From Tricholoma matsutake (Eukaryota; Basidiomycota; Agaricomycetes; Agaricales; Tricholomataceae), in NCBI GenBank assembly GCA_026075535.2, contig AP026538.1:13648337-13712336 (forward strand): 64,000 nucleotides of DNA, given 5' to 3'. This document shows, piece after piece, positions 32,738 to 44,657 of this stretch. Position 1 is the stretch's first letter. Every line of letters starts with the position of its first letter. Below the pieces are notes generated by a model, which was given only the letters and a program-made list of their open reading frames with translations, made no database searches and had not been told where the DNA came from. Made by a program: the position numbers and the translations under genes.

Positions 32738-34171
32738 CAAGCAATGGCCAAGTATTGGAAGGTGGCTGGTCTTGTTGGACCCATCAAGCTTATGAATTGA
32801 GACAATGCTTCCACAGCTGCCACTGGTCCCTTGGGTGCACAAACTCATGCTCTCGAAGTTTCCACAGGTGGTGCTGTGAGGTTGACGCTGTTGGTAGGTA
32901 TGTTACTACATCACAAAGACGACAAGAAAGGTCAGCAAGATTCATTCCACATTTTCTTTGAGCTTCACCTGGGTTATGCAATTCAATTCCCAGACACGAG
33001 TAACACCCAGTTTCAATCCCACTGCAATGCAGCTGTTGAACTCATTCTACATCTCCCATACTACCTTGAGTTCCTGCTCCTTGTCCGTGACAAGAAAGAC
33101 AAATGAAACTTCAACCACCTGGAAGCCAATGTCTTCAACAGCCTAAAAGATATACCGACACTCACCAAACTCTGTGTACTCGCTCTGTATTCACAAGCCA
33201 TTAGTCATCCATATATGCGCATGGTTCGAGGCTCAGGTGAGCGGTGGATGAATGCAGTTGAGCTTGGACCCTTGCACATGAAGGTACAAGCTCCTTGCTG
33301 CTGTCATTGAGAATCCACAGCTCTTGCTCGCGTCAGATGTCGACTTTAAAACCGGTGCACTAGATGGCAAACTTTGGGAATGGCCTGAGTTATTCTATGC
33401 CATCCAGAGAATGTCTGACTCACTTCCACATCTTGAGCCATGCCTTATAGCATTCTTCAAGGGTGCACTCAAAACATGGGACTGTTTCTCTTCTGAATTT
33501 GCAGATGGCAAAGCAATCTCTCAGTTGTCAGAAGCCGAAAAAAACCCCGTGTTCATTCCTGCTACCAATGACCATAACGAAGGAGCCCTGGGCAGTGTGC
33601 AACAAACTTGGCAGCATGCACCCAACATGATGATCAGCCAATACAATGCTCGAGCATTATATAAACAGAATGGCAGGGGTAGTTTCATTCGAAGTGTGCT
33701 GGGGCCCCAAGACTGCAGATTTCTTAGAAAAGAGGCCCATAAAGTTGATGGAAGTGGAGCAGAGAAGAGGAGCAAGCACAGTACAACCAGCAGATGGTGG
33801 ATGTGAAGAGAAAAGCAGCCATTGAGAGGCAGGAGAAGCTAGATGCCCAAGAAGCACAGATTGATGCAGTAACACCGATACTTGATATGGAAGAGCTAAA
33901 ACAGAAAATTAAACAGCTAACTAATTCTGAACTTACATTACAGATAAACTGGCATTGTCGACATGACACAGATGGGAAGATTCTCTCCAAGACCACAATA
34001 GGAAAGATGAGGAAGGAGGATAAAATGATGCAACTGATTGTTGCTGTCAAGAGGTATAACATGTCATTGGTACCACTGGCCGTAGCGTCTCCAGTCAACC
34101 AACATGATGTAACCGAGGAAACAGCAATGGATTGGGAGGCAGCAGAGGACGTCAAGGATGCTGACATGGAA
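32738..34171 (+). pseudogene. Conserved basidiomycete protein of unknown function, broken
   Basis: A long coding region survives in pieces: 32831-33106 and on to about 33280 in frame 2 (DSFHIFFELHLGYAIQFPDT, then LKDIPTLTKLCVLALYSQAI), then 33324-33800 in frame 3 (GALDGKLWEWPELFYAIQRM, PATNDHNEGALGSVQQTWQH, QYNARALYKQNGRGSFIRSV), then 33794-34171 in frame 2 (Lys/Glu-rich helix, then TPILDMEELKQ and KMMQLIVAVKRYN). One TGA at 33104-33106 stands where CGA is expected, and there are frame changes near 33285 and 33765. I recall similar proteins as repeated families in Agaricomycete genomes, but no function is known to me. The 5' end is removed by E1, and E2 sits just after the stop. Confidence 0.65.
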
Positions 34172-34447
34172 GATTGATAATAGTATTGATTTAGCAAATA
34201 CTCAAGCTTACGACACATTCCTTTGATTCCGCAGTACTTTACAGTCCCCCACCTGTCCTAGTAGACTCTGACCGGACTGACTAGAGTCCACTGGAGTCTG
34301 GGTGGAGTCCAACTGGAGTCTGGGTGGAGTCCAACTAGAGTCCGAGTAGAATGCATTTCAACCAAATGATAGGTCAATTAGATATGAGCTCAAAGGACTT
34401 TGGACTTGGTGAATTTCATAAAGTACCCACAAAATAAATTTGTGTAC

Positions 34448-34530
34448 TGCAGGAATTGAACTCAAGACTTCACCATAAGGAATCACATGACAAACCAAAC
34501 AAGTGTGCTCAACCACTTGAGCCACAGGAT
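34448..34530 (-). other. tRNA-like sequence, E2 left
   Basis: On the minus strand: TCCTGTGGCTCAAGTGGTTG (box A-like) and later CTTGAGTTCAATTCC (box B-like). It points toward the left end of E2, about 215 bp away. Confidence 0.65.
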
Positions 34531-35916
34531 ATTTATTAGGGATCAATATAAGGTTTATTTATGACTCAACTTTTCATATTCTTTGAGGAGGCATTTTTCA
34601 AACAATTAAGATCAAAAAATTTTAATTAACCACATCCCTTGTGTAGGACACGAGGGGGGGATTTGTAAGTACTACAATATATATACCCCTTGCATTCGGT
34701 GCGAGGGGGGGGCAGAGATAAATTAAAAATAATAAAGACCCCTCCCCACGCAAAATGCAGGGGAGGGGGGGTTGGGGGATGCAGTCTGGGGTGTCGTTGC
34801 CCACCCCTCCTTGCACGCATCCATCGCCGTAGCAAGCTGCACCCATCATCCACCCTATGAGTAGAGGCTCGTAGGTGTGGGGATGGGTGCCGTGGTTGTC
34901 GTAACCTTGGTGTACCTGCCATCCACCCGACGAGCAGGTGCTCGTGAGCATGGGGTGGGTGTGTTGTCGGTTTTGTGGGTCTCCTAGTTCAGAGGGGTTG
35001 GGGGGAGGGGTCAGTGATGTGGCATGCAAGGGAGGGGGTAGGTGGGTGCTTACCAGGTGGGTATCCTGCTCCGCAGGTCTCCCAGTACCCCTCTGCCATC
35101 TCCTATCCTTTATCGACACCCTCACATCCCGTTTGGACAGGGAGGAGGGGGCTGGCATGGGTGTCATCGGGTCTGGGTCGTTCTGGGTCCTGGTGCTGGT
35201 AGGCAGTGTTGTTGTTGTTGTTGTCGACTGCACACACTCACAATCCACCCTATGAGCAGGGGCTTGTAGGCGTGGGGTGGGTGTGTTGGCTTGTTTGCAG
35301 GTGGTGGTGTCGTTACTAGTAGATTATAACCTAGAAAACTAAAAAAACAAGTTAGTTAGTTTATAAAAACAAAAACCAAACAAAAAAACTTATGTAGGGC
35401 CCAAATGATGCGATCTGCATTGTTTGGGCCCACGTTGGCTCGTTTGTGGGTGGTGGTGTCATTACTAGTAGATTTAAAAAAATGAGTTAGTTAGTTTATA
35501 AAAACAAAAACCAAACAAAAAAACTTACATAGGGCCCAAACGATGCGATCTGTGTTGTTTAGGCCTGCATTGGCTCGTTTGTGAGTGGTGGTGTTGTTGC
35601 CAGTAGATTATAACCTAGAAAGCTAAAAAACAGGTTAGTTAGTTTATAAAAACAAAAAGCAAATGAAAAAAAAACTTATGTAGGGCCCATCCATTGGGCT
35701 CGTTTGCGGGTGGTGGTGATGGCGGATTGGGCATGGGAGCAGTGGCGGTGGGTGCCCACACAGTGGTGGTGGTAGAGAGAGGAGGGAGGCGGCGTCGATG
35801 GTGGTGGTGGTAGTGGTGGTGAGTGATGAGCTGGCACATTTGATGATGCAGCTATATGCTTTGTCATACACAGATGCACCATGGTACCTAACACAAGTAG
35901 ATGATACCTTACACAA

Positions 35917-35993
35917 GGTACTGTGGTGTAACAGTTATATTGTATATTATTATTACATAAGCAACCTATAGGGATCTGGGTTCGATTCCTTTT
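35917..35993 (+). other. tRNA-like sequence, E2 right
   Basis: Reads GGTACTGTGGTGTAACAGTT (box A-like TGGTGTAACAG), and about 45 nt on GGGTTCGATTCC, a near-perfect box B. A different tRNA-like type from the other five, in the equivalent place, about 255 bp from the right end and pointing to it. Confidence 0.65.
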
Positions 35994-36257
35994 CTTACAC
36001 ACTTTTTCAGTGGAATCCAACTGGACTCCCAGTGGACTCCAACTGGACTCCAACCGGACTCCACTGGACTCCACTGGACCAGTCCGAGTGGAATCCGGTG
36101 TTTGAGTGGATTCTACTTGGAGTCTGGTCAGACTGGACTGGGACTGGACTGGCAACTTTGCAGGCAGTTGGCTGGTGACCAGTCCCAGTGGACTCCAGTC
36201 GGAGTCCAGTCGGAGTCCACTAGGAAAGGTGGGGGAGTGTAAAGACCTCTGATTCCG

Positions 36258-37353
36258 TTAATGATATTCTTACAGTAATTCTTAATACTCTTACTTACTC
36301 AATTCTACATACACAAGTGATTTGGGACCAGAATGGCTTATGTAGATAAATATCGGACATGCTCGGGATGCACTAAGTGCAGCTCGATTGATCAGTGATC
36401 AGGACATGACTTCCAAAAATGGCAATACCATTTCTGTCACACTTTGTTGGTGGGATTGCTGGACCCCATTTGAAGAACTGTGACTGTTTCGCATCGCAAT
36501 CACGTGTCGAATGTACCCACTTATTTAACACAATTTCTTTCATTTATCCTACAAACACCATCCCCTGCTGAATCGCCACACATGCTCCTCATTGCTGAGC
36601 TTGATGACGTGGGGGCCTCACCATCTTCCCCACCTCTCTTAGATGGAATCTCACTACCACCACCATCTTCTCATCTCTGCCAGGATGCTGCCACAGCACC
36701 AGCATCCTCCTCCTTGACTCTGTCATCCCCCCCTTTCACAAGCACTGCATCACCTCAAGCACTTGACCCCACTCCAGAGAGAACACTGCTGTTAAATCAG
36801 ATGAGGTGTGTGCAGGTCTACAGTGGTTGAGTCTGTTTCCCTTGCTGAATCTCCTACAGCCCCCCTCCCCTCCTCTATCCCACACCCTGTCGCCTACAAA
36901 CACTTCTCAGTGACTATGTTGCCTGCAATGAACTGCTTTCTTGTGCAGCCATGATCAAGGCTTGTGACTCTGAGATTAAAGATGATTTCCTTGCACTTCA
37001 ATCCTCTGGCCTCCAACCTGGGACCCTGCTTCAGGAAGGAGCTTCAAAAGGCAGCTGTTTTGCCCCAGAGTCCACTACACTCAAGCCTCAAAACCAGCAG
37101 CCAGTGGAAAAGCCCTCCCCTGCGTTTATGATTCAGACCTCAGTGAACCCAATCCCATGGCTTTCCAGGTGGAGAGCCAGAAGTGTGTGCATGAGATGGG
37201 GGGGAATGCTGGTGGATTGTGGATGTGAGCAACTCAGGCTTCCTTCATCTCCTTTCACCCCTTTGCTAAGAGCAAGACAGCTATGGACCACCATGTGCCC
37301 CTCCATCCACAGCCCAGCAGTCCCCCAAGCTGCTCACTGCAACACCTGCTCCA
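36258..37353 (+). other. Possible N-terminal exons, Ser/Pro-rich; nothing firm
   Basis: Open frames at 36480-36830 and 36951-37433 give Ser/Pro/Thr-rich low-complexity protein of the type that often precedes the domain encoded from 37354. Whether they are exons of that gene cannot be decided from sequence alone. The first bases after 36258 are the 3' flank of the protein gene at 32738-34171, displaced by E2. Confidence 0.35.
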
Positions 37354-38950
37354 GTGCCGAAGAAGCGACAAAAGACTGCACCAGCTTCAATCGAGGTGAC
37401 TCAGCCCCTGGAAGCAGCTGCCCCCATGAGTAAAAGGGTCAGGAAGAGGGGCCTTGGGTCGAAGAGGCCGAGGGCAGGGAGAGAGAAGCAGGAGCAGAAG
37501 GCAGGCATGAGTGAGAGCAGAATGCACTGGCTTCATGAGCAGACCTTCCAAGAGGGAGAGGCAGTGTGCTCAGATGAGTTCTCAATGCAGCAGCATGGCT
37601 CCGCATCTTCATCAGGTTGGCAAGGTCAGGCCCCACCGAAAAAAATACAGGAAGAGCTCAGGGGGTTGTACAAAAGTGGAGAGATCCTGCAGCTATTGCG
37701 GGTGTTCTTCCCCATCCCCTACCCGGTGCCCCCCAGGTAAGTAGAGCCCTTGCATGTGGAAACAAACCCCCACTGATCACAGGGAAAGTGTTCCAAAAGA
37801 GCGGGGGACCTTCCTCGTGGATGCCGATGGCTGTGTGTTCACCTACCGCTCCTTTCAATCCCAGTGGCTCTGCTCTCAGGCCGGTGAGCTCTCCAAAGCA
37901 ATACAGGCCCTACTCAGCAATGCCCTCATGGACCAATTGCTTGAGAAGAAGTGCAAGCTTGGGCCCCATGGGCCCCACTTCCCCTGTATTATTGGGCACC
38001 AGCAACAGTACCAATGGGTAAGCCTGTCCATCCTGAAGCCCAAGGGGGTCTTCTGACACCCCTGGGTTTTTAGAGCACAGATCTCACTGTGTTCCACAAA
38101 AACAACCTTGCAAAAGTTGAAATCTTCATGAAGGCGCCTGTCATAATTTGGATAAAGTGAGTCATTGGAGCACTTGGCCACCTCTCTTTCTGATGCCCAC
38201 ACAGCAGGTGGGTGGAGCAGGTCATGTGGCAGGTTTTTCCTGGGGTTGCCGAGCACTTTGATGAATCCTCTAGTTGGTACAAGAAGAGGGGCATCACGCC
38301 TCTCTTCAGCATGTGTTGGAACCTGTGCATAAACACCTCCTTCCCAAATCAGGTGCAAATACACTGTGGCCCCCATGCAGACTGAAAAAACATAGTGGGC
38401 ATCTGCACCCTGCTGGTCTATGAGCTTCCTGGCAGTCAGTGCACCTTTCTTCAGAGACAGATTGCTCATGGGGTTTTCAGTGAACTTCAACCACACAATG
38501 AGGTCCTGGCTTGTCATCTGGGAGGCAGGGGTTGTGATTGAGCTCCCACTCTGGGTGCTCCTTCTATACCCATCCTCTCTCTTATACCACTTCAACATTG
38601 ACATTCATGGTAGGTCTCCCAAAAGGTTTTTTTTACCTATCTTACTGCACCCCAGCTATTCAGTTCCTGGCAACAGATGGTCCGCAGCGACCAACTCCTG
38701 CAAACTCCAGGCCTATCACAGCAGGTGATGAATGTGGTCGAGGAAGCCTGGTGTACTTTAACCAGGCAACCATGTACCAGACATCAGAGGCAGGGTATGC
38801 AACAATTGGGGAAGCTGTTGAAGCAGGGCACTCGGGTAAAGTGGACTATGGAATGAGTGCCCAAGCAGCGTTCACAAAGTATGCAAAGTACTTTCCAGTA
38901 GTGTTTCAAGGTCCAGTTGGGTTGCAGTCTTTTGCAGTCTTTTTAAAATT
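37354..38950 (+). pseudogene. 2OG-Fe(II) dioxygenase-like protein (JBP/TET-like), broken
   Basis: A basic Lys/Arg-rich segment (37354-37600) is followed by IQEELRGLYKSGEILQLLRV, a likely intron 37737-37782 (GTAAGT..TCACAG), GTFLVDADGCVFTYRSFQSQ, and GPHGPHFPCIIGHQQQ up to 38016. In other plus frames come VFPGVAEHFDESSSWYKKRG, CWNLCINTSFPNQVQIHC and GPHAD (H-x-D iron ligands, near 38360-38372), then SWLVIWEAGVVIELPLWVLL and YPSSLLYHFN with the distal histidine near 38590. The tail is GDECGRGSLVYFNQATMYQT. This order fits the double-stranded beta-helix dioxygenases expanded in mushrooms, related to JBP/TET enzymes that oxidise 5-methylcytosine or thymine. A TGA directly after HAD and frame changes show it is dead. 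Family call is from memory of motifs and moderate. Confidence 0.55.
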
Positions 38951-38993
38951 TAAACTGCCTCCTACTACCTCAAACAATAAGATAAAATCATGA

Positions 38994-39884
38994 AAATATT
39001 TGAGGAGATAGATCTGGCCAAAGACCAGGGGGTCATCTCTGGAACATAAGGATTTTGGTCAGTGATTGTCAATATAATCACAAATTTAATCATGGATAGA
39101 GAAGTAAAAATAATGGGGGGTCCTCTCTTTGATGAAATGATTTCATCCAGTCATTGCTGAGATACAGCAAAACAGCAAAAGACTGGACCTTGAAACACTA
39201 CTTTCCAGTAAAGACAGCACCATGTGCACATAAGCTGAACTTGAACAAAGAGCATTATTACTATGATTATCTGAGGACTAGCAACTGTAATAGGAGTCTT
39301 TCCTGCTTGATAGTGAAGCTGAACATCTAGGAATCACTGGTACCTCTCTGTACTTGTGTGATAATTATACCAGCCCACTGCACAAAGATAAGGACAAGAT
39401 CCAGGGCTTGTGCTCTCAGTACCATCTACATGCAAATGAAAATCTGAGGGAGTATGGATTTATCTATGCTTGTTATTGTATCTGTATGGTATCAAGATCT
39501 AATAGTCTTTGGTAAGTCCTGCATTACTTCTCTACACTACAAAATCTAATTAAATGGGCTAGGTCTTTCACTGGAGAGGATGAACATTGGACTATGCTTC
39601 CCTCTACCAAACCTCTGCAAGTGTTGGCAGGGACTCCCTCCCTTTTAGAAGAACAAACATTACACCTGCAAGGAGGTGCATCAGCAAGAGTATCCACTGG
39701 ATCACATCTTACTGCCCCCCACTCTGATGTCATTATGGCAGGCAACTTTCAAAGGGTGAGGAATACCTAGGACAGCAGAGGACAATACTGGAGGGGACAA
39801 GTTGACTGATTTACTTATTGTACTTGAAACAAATTGTGTTTGACTTTACCTCTTGAGTTCTTTGTAAATCATCTTGTCAATTGC
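38994..39884. other. No gene recognised
   Basis: AT-rich sequence without a supported gene, RNA or element end. It separates the dioxygenase-like pseudogene from the tandem repeat. Confidence 0.5.
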
Positions 39885-40270
39885 TAAGCCTCAGTTCAGA
39901 GCATTCCAGCTGCAAATAAATTAATGAAAGAATTGGCTGGCCCTTCCACCACATTCCAAAGCATTGCAACTCTTTCCAAGCATTGTGAGCCTCAGTTCAG
40001 AGTAATGTCAGCATTCCAGCTGCAAATAAATTAATGAAAGAATTGGCTGGCCTTTCCACCATATTCCAAAGCATTGCAAGTATTGTGAGCCCCAGTTCAG
40101 AGTAATGTCAGCATTCCAGCTGCAAATAAATTAATGAAAGAATTGGCTGGCCTTTCCACCATATTCCAAAGCATTGCAAGTATTGTGAGCCCCAGTTCAG
40201 AGTAATGTCAGCATTCCAGCTGCAGATAAATTGATCAAAGAATTAGGCAGCCCTTCCACCACATTCCAAA
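39885..40270. repeat. Tandem repeat, about 100-bp unit, four copies
   Basis: Units begin with GCCTCAGTTCAGAG or GCCCCAGTTCAGAG at about 39887, 39988, 40088 and 40188, each carrying GCATTCCAGCTGCAAATAAA and CTTTCCACCATATTCCAAAG. The two middle units are almost identical; the outer ones are diverged. The last ends near CACATTCCAAATA. Confidence 0.9.
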
Positions 40271-41022
40271 TAGGGATGGTAATGTTCAGTTCAGAACCGT
40301 GGTTCAAACCTGAATGCAGCCAAACCTGAACGAACCTGTAGATTGTATGTAGTATATGGGATGTAGGTACTATAAGTTAATCTGCAAATTGTGCTGCTCA
40401 CATCTAGGCACGTTGTTTATGTGACTAGATCATGTGTCCTCGCATACATGTTGTTTACATCTGTTTATCAACATCACCAAACAATCAGCAACTCACACTA
40501 GAAAGTTCAAGTTTTCAGATTGACTCAAAACATTGCTGAAATTAGAAGCTTCTGTAAAAAAATTAGGACCACTAAAAACAATACTTAAACTAGCAGCTTC
40601 AGTGTAATGTAAATTTATGTCGAAACGACAGAATTTAGTAGTGTTCTGAGGGTACCCAAAACTGGGTCAGAAATCAAATATTTCAGTTTGTCTGAAATCT
40701 CAATCAGGGTTTCAAGTTTTGGAATTGATTTCAGCAAACCCAACATTAATCGTCTCTAGAATGTTTTTATAGTAGTCTAATCGGGCAGCATGATGATCCG
40801 GCCTGGACCGTGAACTTTCCCTTCCTGGTTTCTGAAACCATCTGTTCCTGTGCAAGCGATCCGCACATCCCAGACTTGTAGAGTTCAAGCCTGTGCTTGT
40901 CTACTCCCTCAAGTTTGCTGTCTCCAGAAGTTTTTGTGCTCTATTTGATTTCTGCTAAATCAATCATCCTCACATCTTCAAGTGGTATACAATTGACCAT
41001 TCATCAACACGAACTCACTGCA
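40271..41022. other. Upstream region of gene H; possible hAT-type end
   Basis: No gene. TAGGGATGGTAATGTTCAGT at 40269 resembles the ends of hAT-type MITEs, but no matching opposite end is visible. The stretch ends 5' of the ATG of gene H. Confidence 0.4.
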
Positions 41023-41179
41023 CATGGCTGATGGAACAACTGACACAACAGGAACCCCTATTCTTGGAGGCCCTGGAGTCACCACATCAAATACTCAAGT
41101 CACTGGATCTGGTAGAGCAAGTGCGCTTGACATCGATGCATTCATCACAGCAGGCCTGGCCAAAGAGCTGGCTACACGT
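41023..41179 (+). pseudogene. Gene H, 5' part (split by element D)
   Basis: ATG at 41023 opens MADGTTDTTGTPILGGPGVT and continues IDAFITAGLAKELATR to the family D insertion. With one copy of the 4-bp target duplication removed, the frame joins directly to 63064 onward. See the 3' part for the description. Confidence 0.65.
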
Positions 41180-43201
41180 TGATGGTACTCAACCTGGGAA
41201 AACCACCAAAACAGCCAATGAGGCAATTGATGATATTTGCGACAAGTCAGAGGAAGGTTGCGAGACGTTCTGAATGCTTGTGGTCCAACCTATGGGAAGA
41301 TAGCTAGTTGGTACTAGTTGCAAAGGTAGTGCTATAGGAGACAAAGGTATTTGACGTGGTCCGATGGGGTATCAATCGATATCGAGGATGATCGACGAGA
41401 TCGACGGCGAACAAGTTTTATTGTCAATGGTTGAAGTGTAAATTTTGAGGACCTTTCGATAGGTCGATAGTATACAAAGACTATAGCCGATGGCTAGGAA
41501 GTGTTGGAATAGTTGCTAGTGCTAACAATCAGAGGATCATAGGAAGATTGAGGATGCGATGATCGCAGAGGTTTCTTGTCGATCGAGAAAACTCGTAGAG
41601 ACTTAGATTGTTTTTAGAAGATTGATTGGATGCTTAGAACTGTATACGAGACGATAGGTGAAGATGATTCCTTGTATTTCCAAGTAGATACTACAGAGTT
41701 TTATATGTTTTCAAGAAACTTCCTAAAATGGAATGAGAAACATGTGTAGAACATGAGGCAAAAGATATGAGTTAAGGCACAAGGCCAAAAAGGAGACTGG
41801 AATCCAAACAAGAAAGATATATATCATATGATGAAAGAGTAATAAAGGGTATAAAACTAAAAAGGGACTGTCCTTTGTGTAAAAACCGCGCTAAGTCTCG
41901 CAATAATTTGTCCAGCAGGTTCTGTGCGCGATACGGACTTGGAACGAGGCTGACCTACTATCAGCAGGTTTGAGCACGAGTTGGAATACTTTCTGGCACA
42001 TGGTATTCCACCATATAGATAACAAATGTGGTGCCCAATGTCGCTCGTAGTCTCTCGATATTGATCAATAACGCTCGACGATGTTCGATCACGGTCACGG
42101 TTTGTTCAACGTTGATCGGGGATGTTCGATGGTCGTTTAGAGGGATCTTAGGGGCTTTCGAGGTAGTCCTAAGGTTGTGTGATGTGGTTTCTCAGCACAA
42201 ATGATGTCGCTGGTGATGTTTCAATGCGGTTGATATGATATCGCTAGTGTTTAAAGGTCCAGTCTGTAGGACCGAAAAAAAGACCGAGACTGAACTGAAC
42301 TGGACCGATTAGGACCGGACCAGTGGTCTATTTATGGACCGGTCTTTTTCAGTCCAGTTGCTGGTCTTTCACTTTGAAAAATATAGTAGGACCGATCAAA
42401 AACCGGTTAAAACCGGTTGCGACCGGTCTTTCGTCCCAACGTATGTTGGACCTTACTCCCACACATATTTACTTCATTTTCGGTCCCTGGATCATCAAAA
42501 ACGGTCAAGAATTGGTTGAGATATGACCAAAAACATTTTTGTACAAGTATTTTGTTGTATCAGAACAACTTTGATTGCATTGCTTATTACCTGAGCTATA
42601 ATTTTTTTTGTACAGCTATATGACATCATAAAAGTAGCAACAACACACATAATTATCTGTACCATGGGATTTTATTCATATAATAGCCCAAATGAGTGCA
42701 ACTACAAACTACAAATTACAAACCCCAAACTGCAACTTGAATGCATGTCCTTTCGGTTTTGGCCATATCTCAGTCAAATCTTGACGGAATTGCTTAAATG
42801 TTGGATCGATCTACGGAGCATTACAATCTCTATCCCTGAATATAATATATATGAGGTAATGGTCACATTTGTTGAGATACATATGGGTTATTTGACACAA
42901 TAAATTTTACGACAAAAAACCGGTCCAAACCAGTCTTTTTTCGGTCCATGGACCGATTAGGACTGGTCCTAAAGGGTCCGGTTGTGGTCCTCCAATATCT
43001 GGGTCGGTCCTAAACCGGTTGCGGTTGCCGGTTGCCCCATTTTGAAGTCAAAAACCGGACTGGACTGGACCTTTAAACACTAGATATCGCGATCAATAGA
43101 CTGGGTCGCGCTGCATCTGGCACCTCGTAGGAGTTAGCCGATGTGATTAGAATGTAGTTAGAATGGTGTATCAGCCTTTGAGCCGAGGAGACAACCTATC
43201 A
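41180..43201 (-). repeat. Family D 3' LTR, interrupted by hAT MITE
   Basis: Without the 838-bp MITE and its 8-bp duplication it is 1176 bp, against 1185 bp for the 5' LTR. The difference is explained by a 9-bp tandem duplication (GAGATCGAC) in the latter near 62096. Differences between the pair are largely C/T and G/A. Confidence 0.92.
42245..43082. mobile_element. hAT-like MITE (838 bp) in D 3' LTR
   Basis: Inverted ends TAGTGTTTAAAGGTCCAGTC (42245) and its complement ending 43082, flanked by the exact 8-bp duplication GATATCGC (42237-42244, 43083-43090). Dense GGACCG/CGGTCC subterminal motifs as in the larger element at 15922-18004, so probably the same family. The intact target is preserved in the partner LTR near 62939-62947. 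No coding capacity. Confidence 0.95.
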
Positions 43202-43214
43202 TCCTCCCCCTTAC
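43202..43214 (-). promoter_or_regulatory. Family D polypurine tract
   Basis: On the minus strand AGTAAGGGGGAGGA lies immediately before the 3' LTR, the expected plus-strand primer. A 21-bp identical copy of this stretch occurs inside pol at 57154-57174. Confidence 0.7.
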
Positions 43215-44061
43215 TGAAATTCTGACTGTCCCGGTCAGTCGAGCCAAAATAACCGGGTCATGTGACATTGTTGATCATTGATTTAAGATGCATCGTGGTT
43301 CGAACTTCTCTCTTTCCATTTGATCTCTTTCATCACCCTCCTTGACAACATGTCCATCCTCACTGAACTCACCCTTCCCATCCTTGATCATGCCAAATTG
43401 ATGCCCGAGGCTGGCAAGGCCGAAGAGTTCGATTTCAAAATCTGGGGTCAAACCTTTTGTGAGAAAATGGTGTGTTTTACCCTTTCCTTCGTTTATCTGC
43501 TTCCTGACTTTGTTAATAGGCTGAATACAACGATCTCATCGGATCATTCGATGAGGCACGTGACAACCAGGTGCAAGCTACATTGGACGAGGCAATCGGC
43601 CTCTTCGCACCTTTCGCTCACGAGGCTTGGGTTTCTTGGGGTGGAAAATATCTTTTTGAGCAGTACTCAAGGAGAATTGAGGGAGAGAGGCAAAGAGAGG
43701 AGGAGAGAGTTGCTCATGAGGTGGCCATTGAGGCCAAAGCAAAGAGGATCAAGGAGCGACACAAGGCGCTGGTTGAGGCTCGTCATGCATTCTTGGCTGT
43801 AATTTACCCTCCCCCACCTATTCCAGTCGGAGTCCAGTTATTCCGGTTGGAGTCCAATTATTCCAGTCAGAGTCCAGTTATTCCAGTCAGAGTCCAGTTA
43901 TTCCAATTGGAGTCCAGTTATTCTGGTCGGAGTCCAGTTATTCCGGTTATTCCAACCAGATTCTGGTTACTCCAGATCCTCAACTTAGAGTATACAGCCT
44001 AATGGATAGTCAAATTTCAAGTCTTAAGTTGTCAAAGTGCCTACAAAACATATTTGTGCAG

Positions 44062-44146
44062 AGTAAGGATTGAACTCAAGACATCTTGATTAGAGTGATC
44101 ACATGACAAACCAAACATGTGTGCTTAACCAGTTGAGCCACAGGAG
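44062..44146 (-). other. tRNA-like sequence, E3 left
   Basis: Minus strand: TCCTGTGGCTCAACTGGTTA then, about 50 nt on, TTGAGTTCAATCC. Nearly identical to 32408-32492. It points toward the nearest element end, about 265 bp away. Confidence 0.7.
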
Positions 44147-44219
44147 AATTATTAGATAGTAATATAATGTTTATTCATGACACTCTAATTTTTTTCGAAG
44201 TAGTTAAGATCAAATTTTT

Positions 44220-44500
44220 TTAATTAACAACATCCCTCACATTGAATGCGAGGGAGTGGGGATAATTGTAATTATATACATAAACAAAAAATCCTCCCTC
44301 TCACAAGATGCGAGAGGGAGTTTTATTTATATACATAAAAAGCTAACCCCTCGCGCCGAACGCGAGGGGGGAGGTAAAAACATGAAGAAAAAAATCCCTC
44401 CCCCACGCAAAATGGGGGAGGGGGGGCACAATACTAATAAATAATTAAAAATACAAAAAAAATCCCTCCCCACACGAAGTGCGGGGGAGGGGGAGGGGAC
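44220..44500. repeat. Series of five GC-rich hairpins, E3
   Basis: Hairpins with stems of about 10 bp, including CCCTCACATTGAATGCGAGG, CCCTCTCACAAGATGCGAGA, CCCCTCGCGCCGAACGCGAG and CCCTCCCCCACGCAAAATGG (each given in part), spaced 55-65 bp by A/T-rich DNA. Where one arm has CA the other keeps CG, as expected from CpG decay of once perfect stems. Confidence 0.78.
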
Positions 44501-44657
44501 GCGACCCCGCTGTTGTCTGTCCTTCCACCCACAATCCACCCCACGAGCAGTTGCTCGTGAGGCTGGGGGTAGGTGGCTTGTCATCATTGTTGTTCCACCC
44601 ACGATCCACCCCACGAGCAGTTGCTCGTGAGGCTGGGGGCGGGTGGTGCGTTGTCGT

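Larger units (their letters stand above)
34232..36249 (-). mobile_element. Element E2: non-coding TIR element with tRNA-like ends
   Basis: 2018 bp with 22-bp inverted ends CAGTACTTTACAGTCCCCCA and GAGGTCTTTACACTCCCCCA (complement), flanked by the exact 8-bp duplication TGATTCCG (34224-34231, 36250-36257). Same plan as E1 and E3: GGAGTCCAACTGGAGTC-type subterminal repeats, tRNA-like units at 34448-34530 (minus) and 35917-35993 (plus), three hairpins at 34625-34770, a G/C-rich block, and about three decayed intron-like cassettes on the minus strand (35331-35677). The first cassette's 5' site is changed from GT to AT and the second lacks its 3' site. Subterminal sequences differ from E1/E3, so it is a related subfamily. 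Confidence 0.85.

Noticed and set aside
37876..38604. 242-codon minus-strand frame
   Set aside because: The plus strand encodes the dioxygenase-like motifs over the same bases; the minus frame is a shadow that stayed open.
38610..38655. Intron in the dioxygenase-like gene
   Set aside because: GT and AG are present, but the bases in between encode the conserved continuation (FFYLSY..) in the frame that follows, so a frameshift explains the break better.
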